Shown here: positions 43,268 to 51,362 of the stretch, in pieces
Position numbering within the stretch: the first letter of the stretch is position 1
Layout of the letters: each line of letters opens with the position of its first letter
Source of the DNA: Firm-04 sp045596625
GTDB lineage: Bacteria > Bacillota > Clostridia > Oscillospirales > Ruminococcaceae
Assembly: GCA_045596625.1 (NCBI GenBank)
Contig: JAZOCU010000026.1
Coordinates: 1 to 64,000, forward strand
DNA: 64,000 bases
Direction of reading: 5' to 3'
Made by a program: the position numbers and the translations under genes
Notes under the pieces: generated by a model
Seen by the model: the letters and a program-made list of their open reading frames with translations, nothing else
Databases searched by the model: none
What the model was told of the DNA's origin: nothing

Positions 43268-44819
43268 GGCATTGTTCCTCATATAAGGAGAGCAGACGCT
43301 GCGAAGAGAAATTTCCGCTGTCTTCCGGATTATACTGCATATGTACTATCCGGTTCTTGATTGCAGTTTCAATCGACTCCCAGTGCCATGTGTCAAGCTG
43401 ATCCTGATGCTGCAGCATCACGACATAGGCATCATCGGAAAGTGCACAGAGCATATCGACATCCAATGATTCCAGTGTGCCTTGCTCCCAGCGGGTCAGA
43501 TTGTATTCTGCGATCAATGCATCGGGACGCACCAGACAAAGAGCGGTCAGAAGGATCGTGCCGGTTGTGACGATGATCCGTGCTGTTGGAAATTGTATGA
43601 ACTGACGCAGGAAGATCAATATAAAGATCACGGCAAGCAGTACCATAAACCATGTGGTATACAGGCGCAGCTGTGTCAGACCGTAAGCGCTGATATACAT
43701 GAACATTTTTGCGAATGCTGCCGCTAAAATGAACAATGTGCAAAGGCAAAGAAAGACGGAATAGCCTTTTAATGCAACATGACGCTTTCCTGCTTCTTTT
43801 TTGCTGCATACAGTCAGCACAAGGATCACTGCCAGATTTATGACGGCAATGAAACACAGCTCAAAGAATCCACGTCTGGCATATTCGGAATAGGTCATCG
43901 TCTGCGGCAGTTTACCAATGAATGCAGACAAAACATAATTGGCTTGCGAACCGAGATACAGCAGATACAGAATGCAAATTGGCGTAACAGCCGCATAAAG
44001 GCCCATACGAGGGAACAACTCCAATGCCTTGATGTTCCGGATACAGACGTCATCGCTTTGCAGCGGGTGCTCCTGCGGATGAGAAGCGGCATATAAACTG
44101 CCAAACAGCCAGATACCCACGGGAATACCAAAAGCGATCTGCAACAGGCAGCTCCCAATATATTCCGATAAAAACGTTGTTGCTTCAGAGAGAAGATGTG
44201 CAATGCCCGCATCGGCTTCACAGAGTAAGGCGGCAACAACGATCGTCAGCGGCAGACTTGCAGCCAGACCGATCAACATGGCTTTCAGTGCTGTTGCCCG
44301 TTTGGGATCCTTGATACCGGTTGCCATTGCCGGCACAGCAGCGCCCAGTTCTTCGATAGGATAGGTGATCATGGCGGCCGGCAGATGAAATCCGAAATAT
44401 TGCGTGACATGAGAACATCCATGACCTACGGCAAAGATCCACCAAGCCAGTGCTGCGGTCAGGAACAGAAAGCTCAATCCATGCAGATGCACACTTGCCG
44501 TATAGGAAAAGCTAAGTGCAAACACACAAATCAAAGCACCTTGGATTGCTTGTCCTGCTTTGATGTGATAGCCGGATTTGCGCAGATAGAATGTCTCGCT
44601 GAAAAACAACAGCAGATAAAAGATCGAGGTGTAAAAACCATCAGTGCGGCAGAGCACATAGCGTATGAACAAAAAACCTAACAGCAGACAAAATAATGCT
44701 GATATGGCATCATGCTTGCGAAAGCTGCGGGATGATGTTTTCTGCAGTTTCCGTTCCGCCGGATTTTGCAGCATGGGAATGGGAATATAGGAGATGTTAT
44801 CTGTATTTTGAGGCAACAT
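43254..44819 (-). CDS. DUF4173 multi-spanning membrane protein
   Basis: 521 aa with about 11-12 membrane helices after a 40-residue cytoplasmic N-terminus. The segments MTYSEYARRGFFELCFIAVI and AYGLTQLRLYTTWFM are DUF4173 hallmarks. The soluble C-terminal 90 residues have no recognised motif. Role unknown. The start has AAAGGAG 8 bases upstream and it follows the HTH regulator by 18 bases, so it is likely in that operon and under its control. Confidence 0.88.
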   Translation of the reverse strand: MLPQNTDNISYIPIPMLQNPAERKLQKTSSRSFRKHDAISALFCLLLGFLFIRYVLCRTDGFYTSIFYLLLFFSETFYLRKSGYHIKAGQAIQGALICVFALSFSYTASVHLHGLSFLFLTAALAWWIFAVGHGCSHVTQYFGFHLPAAMITYPIEELGAAVPAMATGIKDPKRATALKAMLIGLAASLPLTIVVAALLCEADAGIAHLLSEATTFLSEYIGSCLLQIAFGIPVGIWLFGSLYAASHPQEHPLQSDDVCIRNIKALELFPRMGLYAAVTPICILYLLYLGSQANYVLSAFIGKLPQTMTYSEYARRGFFELCFIAVINLAVILVLTVCSKKEAGKRHVALKGYSVFLCLCTLFILAAAFAKMFMYISAYGLTQLRLYTTWFMVLLAVIFILIFLRQFIQFPTARIIVTTGTILLTALCLVRPDALIAEYNLTRWEQGTLESLDVDMLCALSDDAYVVMLQHQDQLDTWHWESIETAIKNRIVHMQYNPEDSGNFSSQRLLSLYEEQCHEKE

Positions 44820-44837
44820 GAGGATTTCTCCTTTCGT

Positions 44838-45053
44838 TTATGGGAGATCTTCTTTGGTATAAGCAAGAAGATCGCCGGGTTGACAATCCAACGCCTCGCA
44901 AAGAGCTTCCAGTGTGGAAAATCGAACCGCTTTGGCTTTGTTGTTTTTCAAAATTGAGAGATTGGCAGGCGTGATATCAATGCGTTCTGCAAGATCTCCG
45001 GCAGAAATTTTCCGCTTTGCCATCATCACATCCAGATTTACGATAATGGGCAT
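44838..45053 (-). CDS. Cro/C1-type HTH regulator (YozG-like)
   Basis: 71 aa, one helix-turn-helix domain (SAGDLAERIDITPANLSILK) and the tail ALCEALDCQPGDLLAY typical of small XRE regulators paired with DUF2975 membrane proteins. AAAGGAG six bases before the ATG. It follows the DUF2975 gene by 18 bases. It probably binds its own promoter, where an inverted repeat lies (45593-45609). Confidence 0.92.
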   Translation of the reverse strand: MPIIVNLDVMMAKRKISAGDLAERIDITPANLSILKNNKAKAVRFSTLEALCEALDCQPGDLLAYTKEDLP

Positions 45054-45071
45054 AATAGCTCCTTTCTGTGC

Positions 45072-45524
45072 TCAGATAGTATAATCATTTTCCTGTCGCA
45101 GCTCTACAGCCAGCGAGAAGACATTTTTTAGTACACGCATCAGCAATCCGAAGAAGCCGGCGGCAAAGGTGATCAGCCAAGCAAGCGAACGCCAGAATCC
45201 CAATACGCCGCAAACGATCGCAATGCCGAAGCAGCACCATGCGATGATTCGCAGACAGGTGACATTCTTCTCCGTAAAAATCTCTTGCTTTCGGATATTT
45301 CCCAGCAGACGGTGCAGCTGAATGATTGCAACAAAACCGATGGCATCGCAAAGATATCCGCAGATATTCAAGACCATGGCGATGGGTGGCTGACCGGATA
45401 CTGCATCATACCATTCCGTGCAGATCGGGATGATCACAATACCGGCGATCAGCATACAAAATATGACGTAGATCAGAATTCGTGTGAGGAATAGGGATTT
45501 GGGTTGACTCCATTTGATAGACAT
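45072..45524 (-). CDS. DUF2975 membrane protein
   Basis: 150 aa with four membrane helices. The pattern LHRLLGNIRKQEIFTEKNVTCLRIIAW is the DUF2975 signature. Start 45524 has AAAGGAG 10 bases upstream; a GTG at 45533 is too near the site. DUF2975 genes sit before small XRE regulators in many Firmicutes, perhaps as a membrane sensor. First gene of the run. Confidence 0.9.
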   Translation of the reverse strand: MSIKWSQPKSLFLTRILIYVIFCMLIAGIVIIPICTEWYDAVSGQPPIAMVLNICGYLCDAIGFVAIIQLHRLLGNIRKQEIFTEKNVTCLRIIAWCCFGIAIVCGVLGFWRSLAWLITFAAGFFGLLMRVLKNVFSLAVELRQENDYTI

Positions 45525-45556
45525 ATGTGTCACGCTCCTTTGTATTTCTTGGTATC

Positions 45557-45585
45557 AGTATAGCACACGATTTCCTGTTTGTCAA
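45557..45585 (-). promoter_or_regulatory. Promoter of the DUF2975-HTH operon
   Basis: Minus strand TTGACA (45585-45580), 17 bases, TATACT (45562-45557). Confidence 0.88.
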
Positions 45586-45592
45586 TAGAAAA

Positions 45593-45609
45593 TTATCGAA
45601 AAACGATAA
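45593..45609. promoter_or_regulatory. Inverted repeat, likely operator
   Basis: TTATCG-5 bases-CGATAA, placed 8 bases upstream of the -35 box of the DUF2975-HTH promoter and between it and the divergent DUF2752 gene. A plausible site for the HTH protein encoded in the operon. Confidence 0.5.
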
Positions 45610-45656
45610 AAATTTTCTGAGTATCAATATTCCATCGGCGGAAGGGGGCAGCTTCG

Positions 45657-46058
45657 ATGCACAGTGGCAATGAAAAAATCAAGCAGATACTAAAAATAAT
45701 CGTGATCGCTGCCATGCCGATTTGGGGATTCGGCTTGCTGCTGCTGATACGAAATTGCTATGCATTATGGGTGATGCCGTATATGCCGCCTTGCATATTC
45801 CGGACACTGACAGGTCTGCTTTGTCCATCCTGTGGGATGACACATAGTGTATTCGCCATTTGCAAAGGGGATGTGATCAGTGCGTTCCGGCATCATATTT
45901 TCATACCGCTTGCAGTGGTGCTTGGGCTGATCGGGTATGTGGAACTGCTGTGTGGCGTTTTGGGAAAGCCCAAAAAAATAATTCCCAGAAGCCGTGTGTT
46001 TTGGTTCACGGTTCTGGGAATCTTTTTACTCTATGCAGTGTTGCGCAATCTTGTTTAA
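45657..46058 (+). CDS. DUF2752 membrane protein
   Basis: 133 aa with three membrane helices and the family motif CPSCGMTHSVFAICKGD. Function unknown. AAGGGGG nine bases before the ATG. Divergent from the DUF2975-HTH operon and may share its operator. Its stop overlaps the stop of the convergent DUF4190 gene. Confidence 0.9.
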   Translation: MHSGNEKIKQILKIIVIAAMPIWGFGLLLLIRNCYALWVMPYMPPCIFRTLTGLLCPSCGMTHSVFAICKGDVISAFRHHIFIPLAVVLGLIGYVELLCGVLGKPKKIIPRSRVFWFTVLGIFLLYAVLRNLV

Positions 46059-46651
46059 GGGAAGGCAGCGGTGCTGCTGAAATCCATACTGCTGTAAAGA
46101 GCATCATAGGCATCCAGCTCATCGAAATCACCGTTTTTGTAGCTGACCAGCAGTGCATCCATAATATCGTAGATATTGACATTGTATTTCCCCATGAAAT
46201 CGGAATAGGGCGATTCCAGATATTTGGTAAGAAAATCAGGCAGTTCACCGGTTTCTTCATATTCGGGGAAGATCTCATCCCGTTCGGCGATCAGATGTAC
46301 ATAGTCATTGGCGATTTCTTCGGAATGTTCAAACATATCCCAGAAGGAGAGCAGGAGTGCAAAGCTCAGCAGTATACTGAGTGCTGCGGTGATAATGCCG
46401 GCGATAGACATTCCGGTTCCGCCCTGCTTTTTTGCAAGAGCAATGACACCGAAGATAAGAGCCAGCGGTGCTGTAAGCACATTGATACAGCAGCAAATGC
46501 CAATAAAACTGACAAGACCAAGGATCAAAGCGGCTAAGGCAAAGCCGATGGGCTGCTTGGACTGCGGTTGATAGTACATATTGTTTTGACCGTGATTGGA
46601 ATAAAAAGAGTCGGGGTCGTTATAAGGATTAGGGATTTGTTGTTCGTCCAT
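46055..46651 (-). CDS. DUF4190 domain protein
   Basis: 198 aa. A polar N-terminus (NPYNDPDSFYSNHGQNN) precedes two membrane helices with the DUF4190 look (ALAALILGLVSFIGICCCI, GIITAALSILLSFALLL). The soluble C-terminal 95 residues are acidic. AAAGGAG upstream of 46651. It follows metA by 50 bases in the same direction. Function unknown. Confidence 0.82.
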   Translation of the reverse strand: MDEQQIPNPYNDPDSFYSNHGQNNMYYQPQSKQPIGFALAALILGLVSFIGICCCINVLTAPLALIFGVIALAKKQGGTGMSIAGIITAALSILLSFALLLSFWDMFEHSEEIANDYVHLIAERDEIFPEYEETGELPDFLTKYLESPYSDFMGKYNVNIYDIMDALLVSYKNGDFDELDAYDALYSSMDFSSTAAFP

Positions 46652-46701
46652 TGCGGATGCTCCTTTCACAGCATGAAATGGCAGTGTGTGCTTGCAGAGA
46701 A

Positions 46702-47649
46702 TCACGCATCCATTTCCCAGGTCCAGTTGCGCAGAGCAAGTTCTTCCAGATCGAAGGGCGTGCGTTGATAGACACAATAATTGAGCCAGTTGGAGAACAT
46801 CAGATTGGCATGACAGCGCCAGGTGAAGCGAGGCTGCTTTGCAGGATCATCATCGGGGAAATAGCGGTAGGGGATTGCGATCGGCAATCCTTTTTCTATA
46901 TCTCGGAAATACTCATCGGCAAGGGTATTGCGATCGTATTCGGAATGACCGGTGATGAAATACTGTCTGCCGTTGCGGTTTGCAACGATATGCACGCCGG
47001 AAAGAGCAGAGCTTGTGAGGATCTCCAGCGCCTCGACTTTTTCGATATCCTCCCGACGGATTTCGGTATGACGGGAGTGCGGCACATCGAAGATTTCATC
47101 AAAGCCTTGCAGCAGAAGCGAATTTTCTACCTCGGCCCGATGGGGGAAGATACCGAACATTTTCTGTTCCAATTGATATTTCGGTACACCGAAGTGATAA
47201 TAGAGACCCGCTTGTGCGCCCCAGCAGATATGCAGGGTGCTGAACACATGACTTTTGGACCATTCCATGATCTCGCAGATCTCAGTCCAGTAGTCCACTT
47301 CCTCAAAAGGGAGCTGTTCTACGGGTGCGCCGGTAATGATCATGCCGTCATAATACTTCTCGCGGATCTCCGAGAAGGTGGTGTAGAAGGCATCCATATG
47401 ACTTTGTGCTGTGTTTTTGGAAACATGCGATTCCAATCGCAGCAGAGAAATATCCACCTGCAAGGGGGTATTGCTCAGCAGACGAAGCAACTGGATCTCG
47501 GTTTCGATTTTTTTGGGCATGATATTGAGTATGAGGATCCGCAGCGGGCGGATATCCTGATGGGCAGCACGTTCAGCGCCCATCACAAAGATTTTCTCAT
47601 TCAACAGTGCTTGATAAGCGGGCAGATCTTTAGAAATACAAATCGGCAA
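46702..47649 (-). CDS. metA: Homoserine O-acetyl/succinyltransferase
   Basis: 315 aa from TTG 47649, eight bases after AAAGGAG, giving the usual family start MPICISKDLPAY. Catalytic motifs: TLHICWGAQAGLYYHFG (Cys nucleophile) and FITGHSEYD (His and Glu). The acyl-selectivity segment reads ITGAPVEQLPFEEVDYW: Glu at the position that is Gly in E. coli MetA, which in Bacillus cereus MetA goes with acetyl-CoA. So acetylation of homoserine is favoured. First step of methionine synthesis. It lies 92 bases after the transcarboxylase-like trio; no S-box riboswitch or T-box is visible before it, so regulation may come by read-through. Confidence 0.93.
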   Translation of the reverse strand: MPICISKDLPAYQALLNEKIFVMGAERAAHQDIRPLRILILNIMPKKIETEIQLLRLLSNTPLQVDISLLRLESHVSKNTAQSHMDAFYTTFSEIREKYYDGMIITGAPVEQLPFEEVDYWTEICEIMEWSKSHVFSTLHICWGAQAGLYYHFGVPKYQLEQKMFGIFPHRAEVENSLLLQGFDEIFDVPHSRHTEIRREDIEKVEALEILTSSALSGVHIVANRNGRQYFITGHSEYDRNTLADEYFRDIEKGLPIAIPYRYFPDDDPAKQPRFTWRCHANLMFSNWLNYCVYQRTPFDLEELALRNWTWEMDA

Positions 47650-47741
47650 GCCAACTACTCCTTTCAATAACCGCACCGTCTGATTGCAAATCGGTGATGC
47701 GGCAGAGATGCAGAGTGCAGCTTGCCGATAATATTCATTGC

Positions 47742-49139
47742 TCAGACAGGATGGATTTGTTTTTGTGCATCGCCATGAACGCCATCCAGACCGAATTGCT
47801 CATCACGACGTTTTTCAAAGAATTTTACAGCTACCTGACCAAATTGTGCGTAGCTGAGCACATCTTCCTCTTGTGTCAGCCACTCGGCACACTCCTCACG
47901 GAGCGTATCCAGCTCAGGCTTCAGCAGGTCGGCAGGACGACAATCGATAGGCTCTGCATCACCGATGATCTGCTTGCGGAATGCAGGATCGATCGGCACA
48001 GGCGTTCTGCCATATTCGCCGCGGACAATGCCTTTGAACTCTTTGGTAACAGTTTTATAGCGTTCGCCCATGATGACATTGAATACAGCCTGTGTACCAA
48101 CGATCTGGGAGGAAGGGGTAACCAGAGGCGGGAAACCTGCATCGCTGCGGACGCGAGGTACTTCTTCCAAAACGGCAGTGAGCTGATCCTCTTTGCCTGC
48201 CTGCTTCAGCTGAGAAAGCAGATTGGAAAGCATACCGCCGGGCACTTGATAGATCAAGGCATTGGCATCGGTTGCCAGCATCTTGGGATCCAGCAGACCT
48301 GCATCAATATACTTTTTGCGCAGACCCATGAAGTAATCACGTACTTCACTGAGCGCAACCAGATCAAGACCGGTATCATATTCAGTGCCCTGCAAAGCAG
48401 CTACCATGGACTCGGTAGGAGCATGGGAAGTGCCCAGAGCCAGCGGGCTCATTGCGGTATCGATGATATCGGCACCGGCTTCAATGCCCTTCATCAGACA
48501 CATAGAGGCAAGACCGGAGGTGCTGTGCGTGTGGATCTGAATAGGCAGGTTGGTTACCTTCTTCAGAGCCTTCACCAGAGATTCCGTATGATACGGAGTC
48601 AGCAGTGCGGCCATATCCTTGATACAGATCGAATCGGCACCTGCCTCCTCGATTTGCTTTGCATACTTTACAAAGTATTCATCGGTGAAAATCTCGCCGG
48701 TGGTATAGCTGATGGCAACCTGTGTATGAGCGCCTTCCTTCTTGGCTGCTTTGATCGCAGTCTGCAAATTGCGGATATCGTTCAGCGCATCGAAAATACG
48801 GATCACATCAATACCGTTTGCAATGGATTTCTGCACGAAATACTCCACAACATCATCAGCATAGTGACGATAACCCAGCATATTCTGACCGCGGAACAGC
48901 ATTTGCAGCTTGGTGTTGGGCATATGCTTTTTCAGCAGACGCAGACGCTCCCACGGATCTTCACCCAGAAAACGCAGGCAGGAATCGAAGGTTGCACCGC
49001 CCCAGCATTCAATGGAATGAAAACCGATTTTGTCCATCTGCGAAAGGATGGGCAGCATATCGGAAGTGGGCATACGGGTTGCAAGCAGAGATTGATGAGC
49101 GTCACGCAGGACGGTTTCTGTAATTTTGATCTTCGGCAT
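47742..49139 (-). CDS. Pyruvate/oxaloacetate carboxyltransferase subunit (OadA/PycB, transcarboxylase 5S-like)
   Basis: 465 aa. The DRE-TIM-type barrel shows ETVLRDAHQSLLATRM, MDKIGFHSIECWGGATFDSC, GADSICIKDMAAL and the metal motif IQIHTHSTSGLASM; a conserved carboxyltransferase C-terminal domain follows. There is no fused biotin domain, since the carrier is a separate gene 16 bases upstream. It moves a carboxyl group between biotin and pyruvate/oxaloacetate. The ribosome site is weak, so translation may be coupled to the carrier gene. Confidence 0.93.
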   Translation of the reverse strand: MPKIKITETVLRDAHQSLLATRMPTSDMLPILSQMDKIGFHSIECWGGATFDSCLRFLGEDPWERLRLLKKHMPNTKLQMLFRGQNMLGYRHYADDVVEYFVQKSIANGIDVIRIFDALNDIRNLQTAIKAAKKEGAHTQVAISYTTGEIFTDEYFVKYAKQIEEAGADSICIKDMAALLTPYHTESLVKALKKVTNLPIQIHTHSTSGLASMCLMKGIEAGADIIDTAMSPLALGTSHAPTESMVAALQGTEYDTGLDLVALSEVRDYFMGLRKKYIDAGLLDPKMLATDANALIYQVPGGMLSNLLSQLKQAGKEDQLTAVLEEVPRVRSDAGFPPLVTPSSQIVGTQAVFNVIMGERYKTVTKEFKGIVRGEYGRTPVPIDPAFRKQIIGDAEPIDCRPADLLKPELDTLREECAEWLTQEEDVLSYAQFGQVAVKFFEKRRDEQFGLDGVHGDAQKQIHPV

Positions 49140-49155
49140 GGCAGAGCTCGCTTTC

Positions 49156-49551
49156 TCAGCCCAGAATGGCGAGTGCATCGCCGGGGTTGACATTGCTGCC
49201 CTTGGTGGTGTTGACAGAAACGATGGTACCATCCTTGGGAGCTACGATATCATTTTCCATTTTCATGGCTTCCAGTACAAACAGAACCTGACCCTTGGTT
49301 ACTGCATCACCGGCAGCGCATTTTACCTGCAGGATGGTGCCGGGCATAGGAGCAGAAACGGGCTCGCCGTTTGCCGGTGCAGCAGCAGGAGCGGCAGGAG
49401 CGGCAGGGGCAGCAGGAGCGGCAGGGGCAGCAGGAGCGGCAGGGGAAGCAGGGGCAGCAGGGGCAGCAGCAACAGGCGCAGCGCCGGCTCCCAGCTCCTC
49501 TACGGTTACATCATATTGCTTATTGTTGACAGTCACACGAAATTGTTTCAT
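49156..49551 (-). CDS. Biotin carrier protein with Ala-Pro linker
   Basis: 131 aa. N-terminal 22 residues (MKQFRVTVNNKQYDVTVEEL), a flexible Ala/Pro linker (25-62) coded by near-identical 12-base units, and a biotinyl domain with LEAMKMEND; Lys97 would carry biotin. It shuttles carboxyl groups between the two transferases on either side of it. 54 bases separate it from the upstream gene. Confidence 0.94.
   Translation of the reverse strand: MKQFRVTVNNKQYDVTVEELGAGAAPVAAAPAAPASPAAPAAPAAPAAPAAPAAPAAAPANGEPVSAPMPGTILQVKCAAGDAVTKGQVLFVLEAMKMENDIVAPKDGTIVSVNTTKGSNVNPGDALAILG
49378..49466. repeat. In-frame tandem repeat coding the Ala-Pro linker
   Basis: Imperfect repeats of GCAGGAGCGGCAGGG-like units read on the minus strand as Ala-Ala-Pro. 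It is coding sequence, likely variable in length among strains. Confidence 0.8.
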
Positions 49552-49605
49552 GAGATCCTCCTAAGATTTGATTTTCTATATGAATACGGGTAAGCCGATA
49601 GGGAA

Positions 49606-50943
49606 TCAGAAGGGAATATTGCTGTGCTTTTTGGGCATCCGGCTGATACGCTTGCCTTCCAGCATATCCAGGGCGGCAATGAGTGCATCACGGGTAGCGT
49701 CAGGGGCGATGACATTATCAATGGCGCCGAGCTTTGCTGCCTGCTGGGCAGAAGCCAGTGTGCGGCAGTATTCATCAGCCAATGTACGGCGTGTTGCATT
49801 GACATCCTTAGCACCCTTGAGCTTATCATGCCACAAGAACTCCACAGCGGCCTCGGGACGCATGGGGGCAATTGCAGCACAATCCCATGCCAGCAGCAGA
49901 TCGCTTCCTGCACCGCGGCCGGCCATTGCAGAGAACGCTGCACCGGAAGCCTCTCCGATGACCATTGCGATCTTTACGGTAGTAGCCTCGGCATAAGCGC
50001 CGCAGAGCTGTGTCATTGCACGAAGAGAACCGTTTCTGGCAGCATCGGTATCACATGCAAAGCCGGGTGTATCCAGCAGCGTGATCACCGGCACAGAGAA
50101 TGCATCGCAGGTACGAACAAAACGAGCGATTTTAGCAGCATCGTCAGCAGTCAGAGCCTCTTTGCTGCAAGCAGCAACCAGACCAACTGTCATACCACGC
50201 ATGGTTGCCAGTGCAGTACAGGCGGTATCGCCATATGCTTCATATAACGGAAGCAAAGAGCCCTGATCGGCAATGCCGTTCATGACAGCATCCTTTGTGC
50301 AGGCCACAGCAGGAGCAGCAAACTCGCAGATCGGTGCACCGGCCAGATTGTTGGAAGGCATCAGACAAAGCAATGCCTTAACCTGTTCCATGGCAGCAGC
50401 GGTATCAGCACATACAGCAGCGGCAAGACCGTTCTTTGCTGCGGTCTGTGCTGTTGCGGCATCGGTGCCGAAGGGCGGTGTGAGATACAGTTCAGACTGC
50501 TCGGTGCAGAGGACGAAATCTGCAGCCGCTGCCATCAGAGCAGCACTGCCTGCGCAGACACCGGCGATTACAGAGATCTGCGGCACTACGCCCGAAAGTT
50601 TTGCAGTGCATGCGATCAGTTCGCCATATGCAGTGAGCGCATCGGCTGTGCCGTCTACATAAACGCCGTTGGAATCATAAATTCCCACAACGGGCGTTCC
50701 GGTTTTTGCGGCGAGTGCATACAGCCGCTTGATTTTTCCGGCTGTATTTCTGCCCAGCACACCGCTGTTGATATCGGGGGCCTGTGCAAAGGCGCAAACG
50801 GGTTGACCGTCTACATAGCCTTGCGCACAGATTACTGCGGCAGGGGCATCATTTTCTTGTCTGAGCGCATCCAGCTCGGTGAATGCGCCGTTGTCGAAGA
50901 GCAGCGAAAGTCGCTCTCTTGCGATCGTAGCGATATTATCCAT
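49606..50943 (-). CDS. Acyl-CoA-type carboxyltransferase (MmdA/transcarboxylase 12S-like)
   Basis: 445 aa, a crotonase-fold double domain but shorter and more divergent than the about 510-residue MmdA/PccB. Visible: VVGIYDSNGVYVDGTADAL, ISVIAGVCAGSAALMAAAADFVL (first oxyanion site), and VPVITLLDTPGFACDT, KIAMVIGEASGAAFSAMAGRG (second site), AWDCAAIAPMRPEAAVEFLW. It should move carboxyl groups between biotin and an acyl-CoA, for example methylmalonyl-CoA. The classic glycine-rich first motif GARIQEG is not found, so the substrate is uncertain. Start 50943 has AAAGGA upstream. First gene of the trio. Confidence 0.85.
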   Translation of the reverse strand: MDNIATIARERLSLLFDNGAFTELDALRQENDAPAAVICAQGYVDGQPVCAFAQAPDINSGVLGRNTAGKIKRLYALAAKTGTPVVGIYDSNGVYVDGTADALTAYGELIACTAKLSGVVPQISVIAGVCAGSAALMAAAADFVLCTEQSELYLTPPFGTDAATAQTAAKNGLAAAVCADTAAAMEQVKALLCLMPSNNLAGAPICEFAAPAVACTKDAVMNGIADQGSLLPLYEAYGDTACTALATMRGMTVGLVAACSKEALTADDAAKIARFVRTCDAFSVPVITLLDTPGFACDTDAARNGSLRAMTQLCGAYAEATTVKIAMVIGEASGAAFSAMAGRGAGSDLLLAWDCAAIAPMRPEAAVEFLWHDKLKGAKDVNATRRTLADEYCRTLASAQQAAKLGAIDNVIAPDATRDALIAALDMLEGKRISRMPKKHSNIPF

Positions 50944-51083
50944 AGTATTGATCCGCATCCTTTCGTGGATAGAGTAGAAATCTATACCGTTTTATTGTAT
51001 CACATCCTGCAGAAAAAAGCAAGTATTTTTCAAAGACTTTGCAGAATTTTAACCTATGTTATAGGCTTTGCGGCACATAGCAC

Positions 51084-51112
51084 TTGACCATGGCGGAAAT
51101 CTGTGCTATAAT
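51084..51112 (+). promoter_or_regulatory. Promoter of tRNA-Arg
   Basis: TTGACC (51084-51089), 17 bases, TATAAT (51107-51112); transcription would start just before the tRNA. Confidence 0.88.
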
Positions 51113-51125
51113 ACAAAAAATGAAT

Positions 51126-51202
51126 GCGCCCGTAGCTCAGTAGGATAGAGCAGCTGCCTCCTAAGCAGCAGGTCGGGGATTCGATTTCCTTCGGGCGCGC
51201 CA
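51126..51202 (+). tRNA. tRNA-Arg (anticodon CCT)
   Basis: 77 bases. Acceptor arms GCGCCCG (51126-51132) and CGGGCGC (51192-51198), discriminator G, encoded CCA. D-arm TAGCTCAGTAGGATAGAGCA; anticodon stem GCTGC/GCAGC (51153-51157, 51165-51169) with loop CTCCTAA, anticodon CCT at 51160-51162, which reads AGG. T-arm GGGGA-TTCGATT-TCCTT uses two G-T pairs. Confidence 0.95.
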
Positions 51203-51246
51203 AAAAGTGCTGAAAATCAAAGATTTTCGGCACTTTTCTTTTTTGC
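51203..51246 (+). terminator. Terminator of tRNA-Arg
   Basis: 16-pair stem (51203-51218 with 51222-51237, one G-T pair), 3-base loop, then CTTTTTT. Confidence 0.93.
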
Positions 51247-51309
51247 GGCTCACTCTGTTGCCTGAGTGGGGCTTCTTTTGATAGTTAATTCTTTTGTGTT
51301 TTTGCCCCC

Positions 51310-51338
51310 TTGACAAATTCAATACTTCGTGTTATGAT
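51310..51338 (+). promoter_or_regulatory. Promoter of the PadR operon
   Basis: TTGACA (51310-51315), 17 bases, TATGAT (51333-51338). Confidence 0.88.
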
Positions 51339-51351
51339 GTATTACACGAAG
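51325..51351. promoter_or_regulatory. Likely PadR operator
   Basis: CTTCGTGT (51325-51332) and ACACGAAG (51344-51351), a perfect 8-base inverted repeat spaced by 11 bases, enclosing the -10 box. A repressor bound here would block RNA polymerase, and PadR proteins commonly control their own operon. Confidence 0.65.
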
Positions 51352-51362
51352 GGAGGTATAAT

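Noticed and set aside
47650..47741. Searched for a SAM riboswitch before metA
   Set aside because: Only 92 bases with a small hairpin; the conserved S-box sequences are not there.
47694..49190. 498-codon open frame antisense to the carboxyltransferase gene
   Set aside because: Shadow frame; the opposite strand encodes a clear OadA-type barrel.
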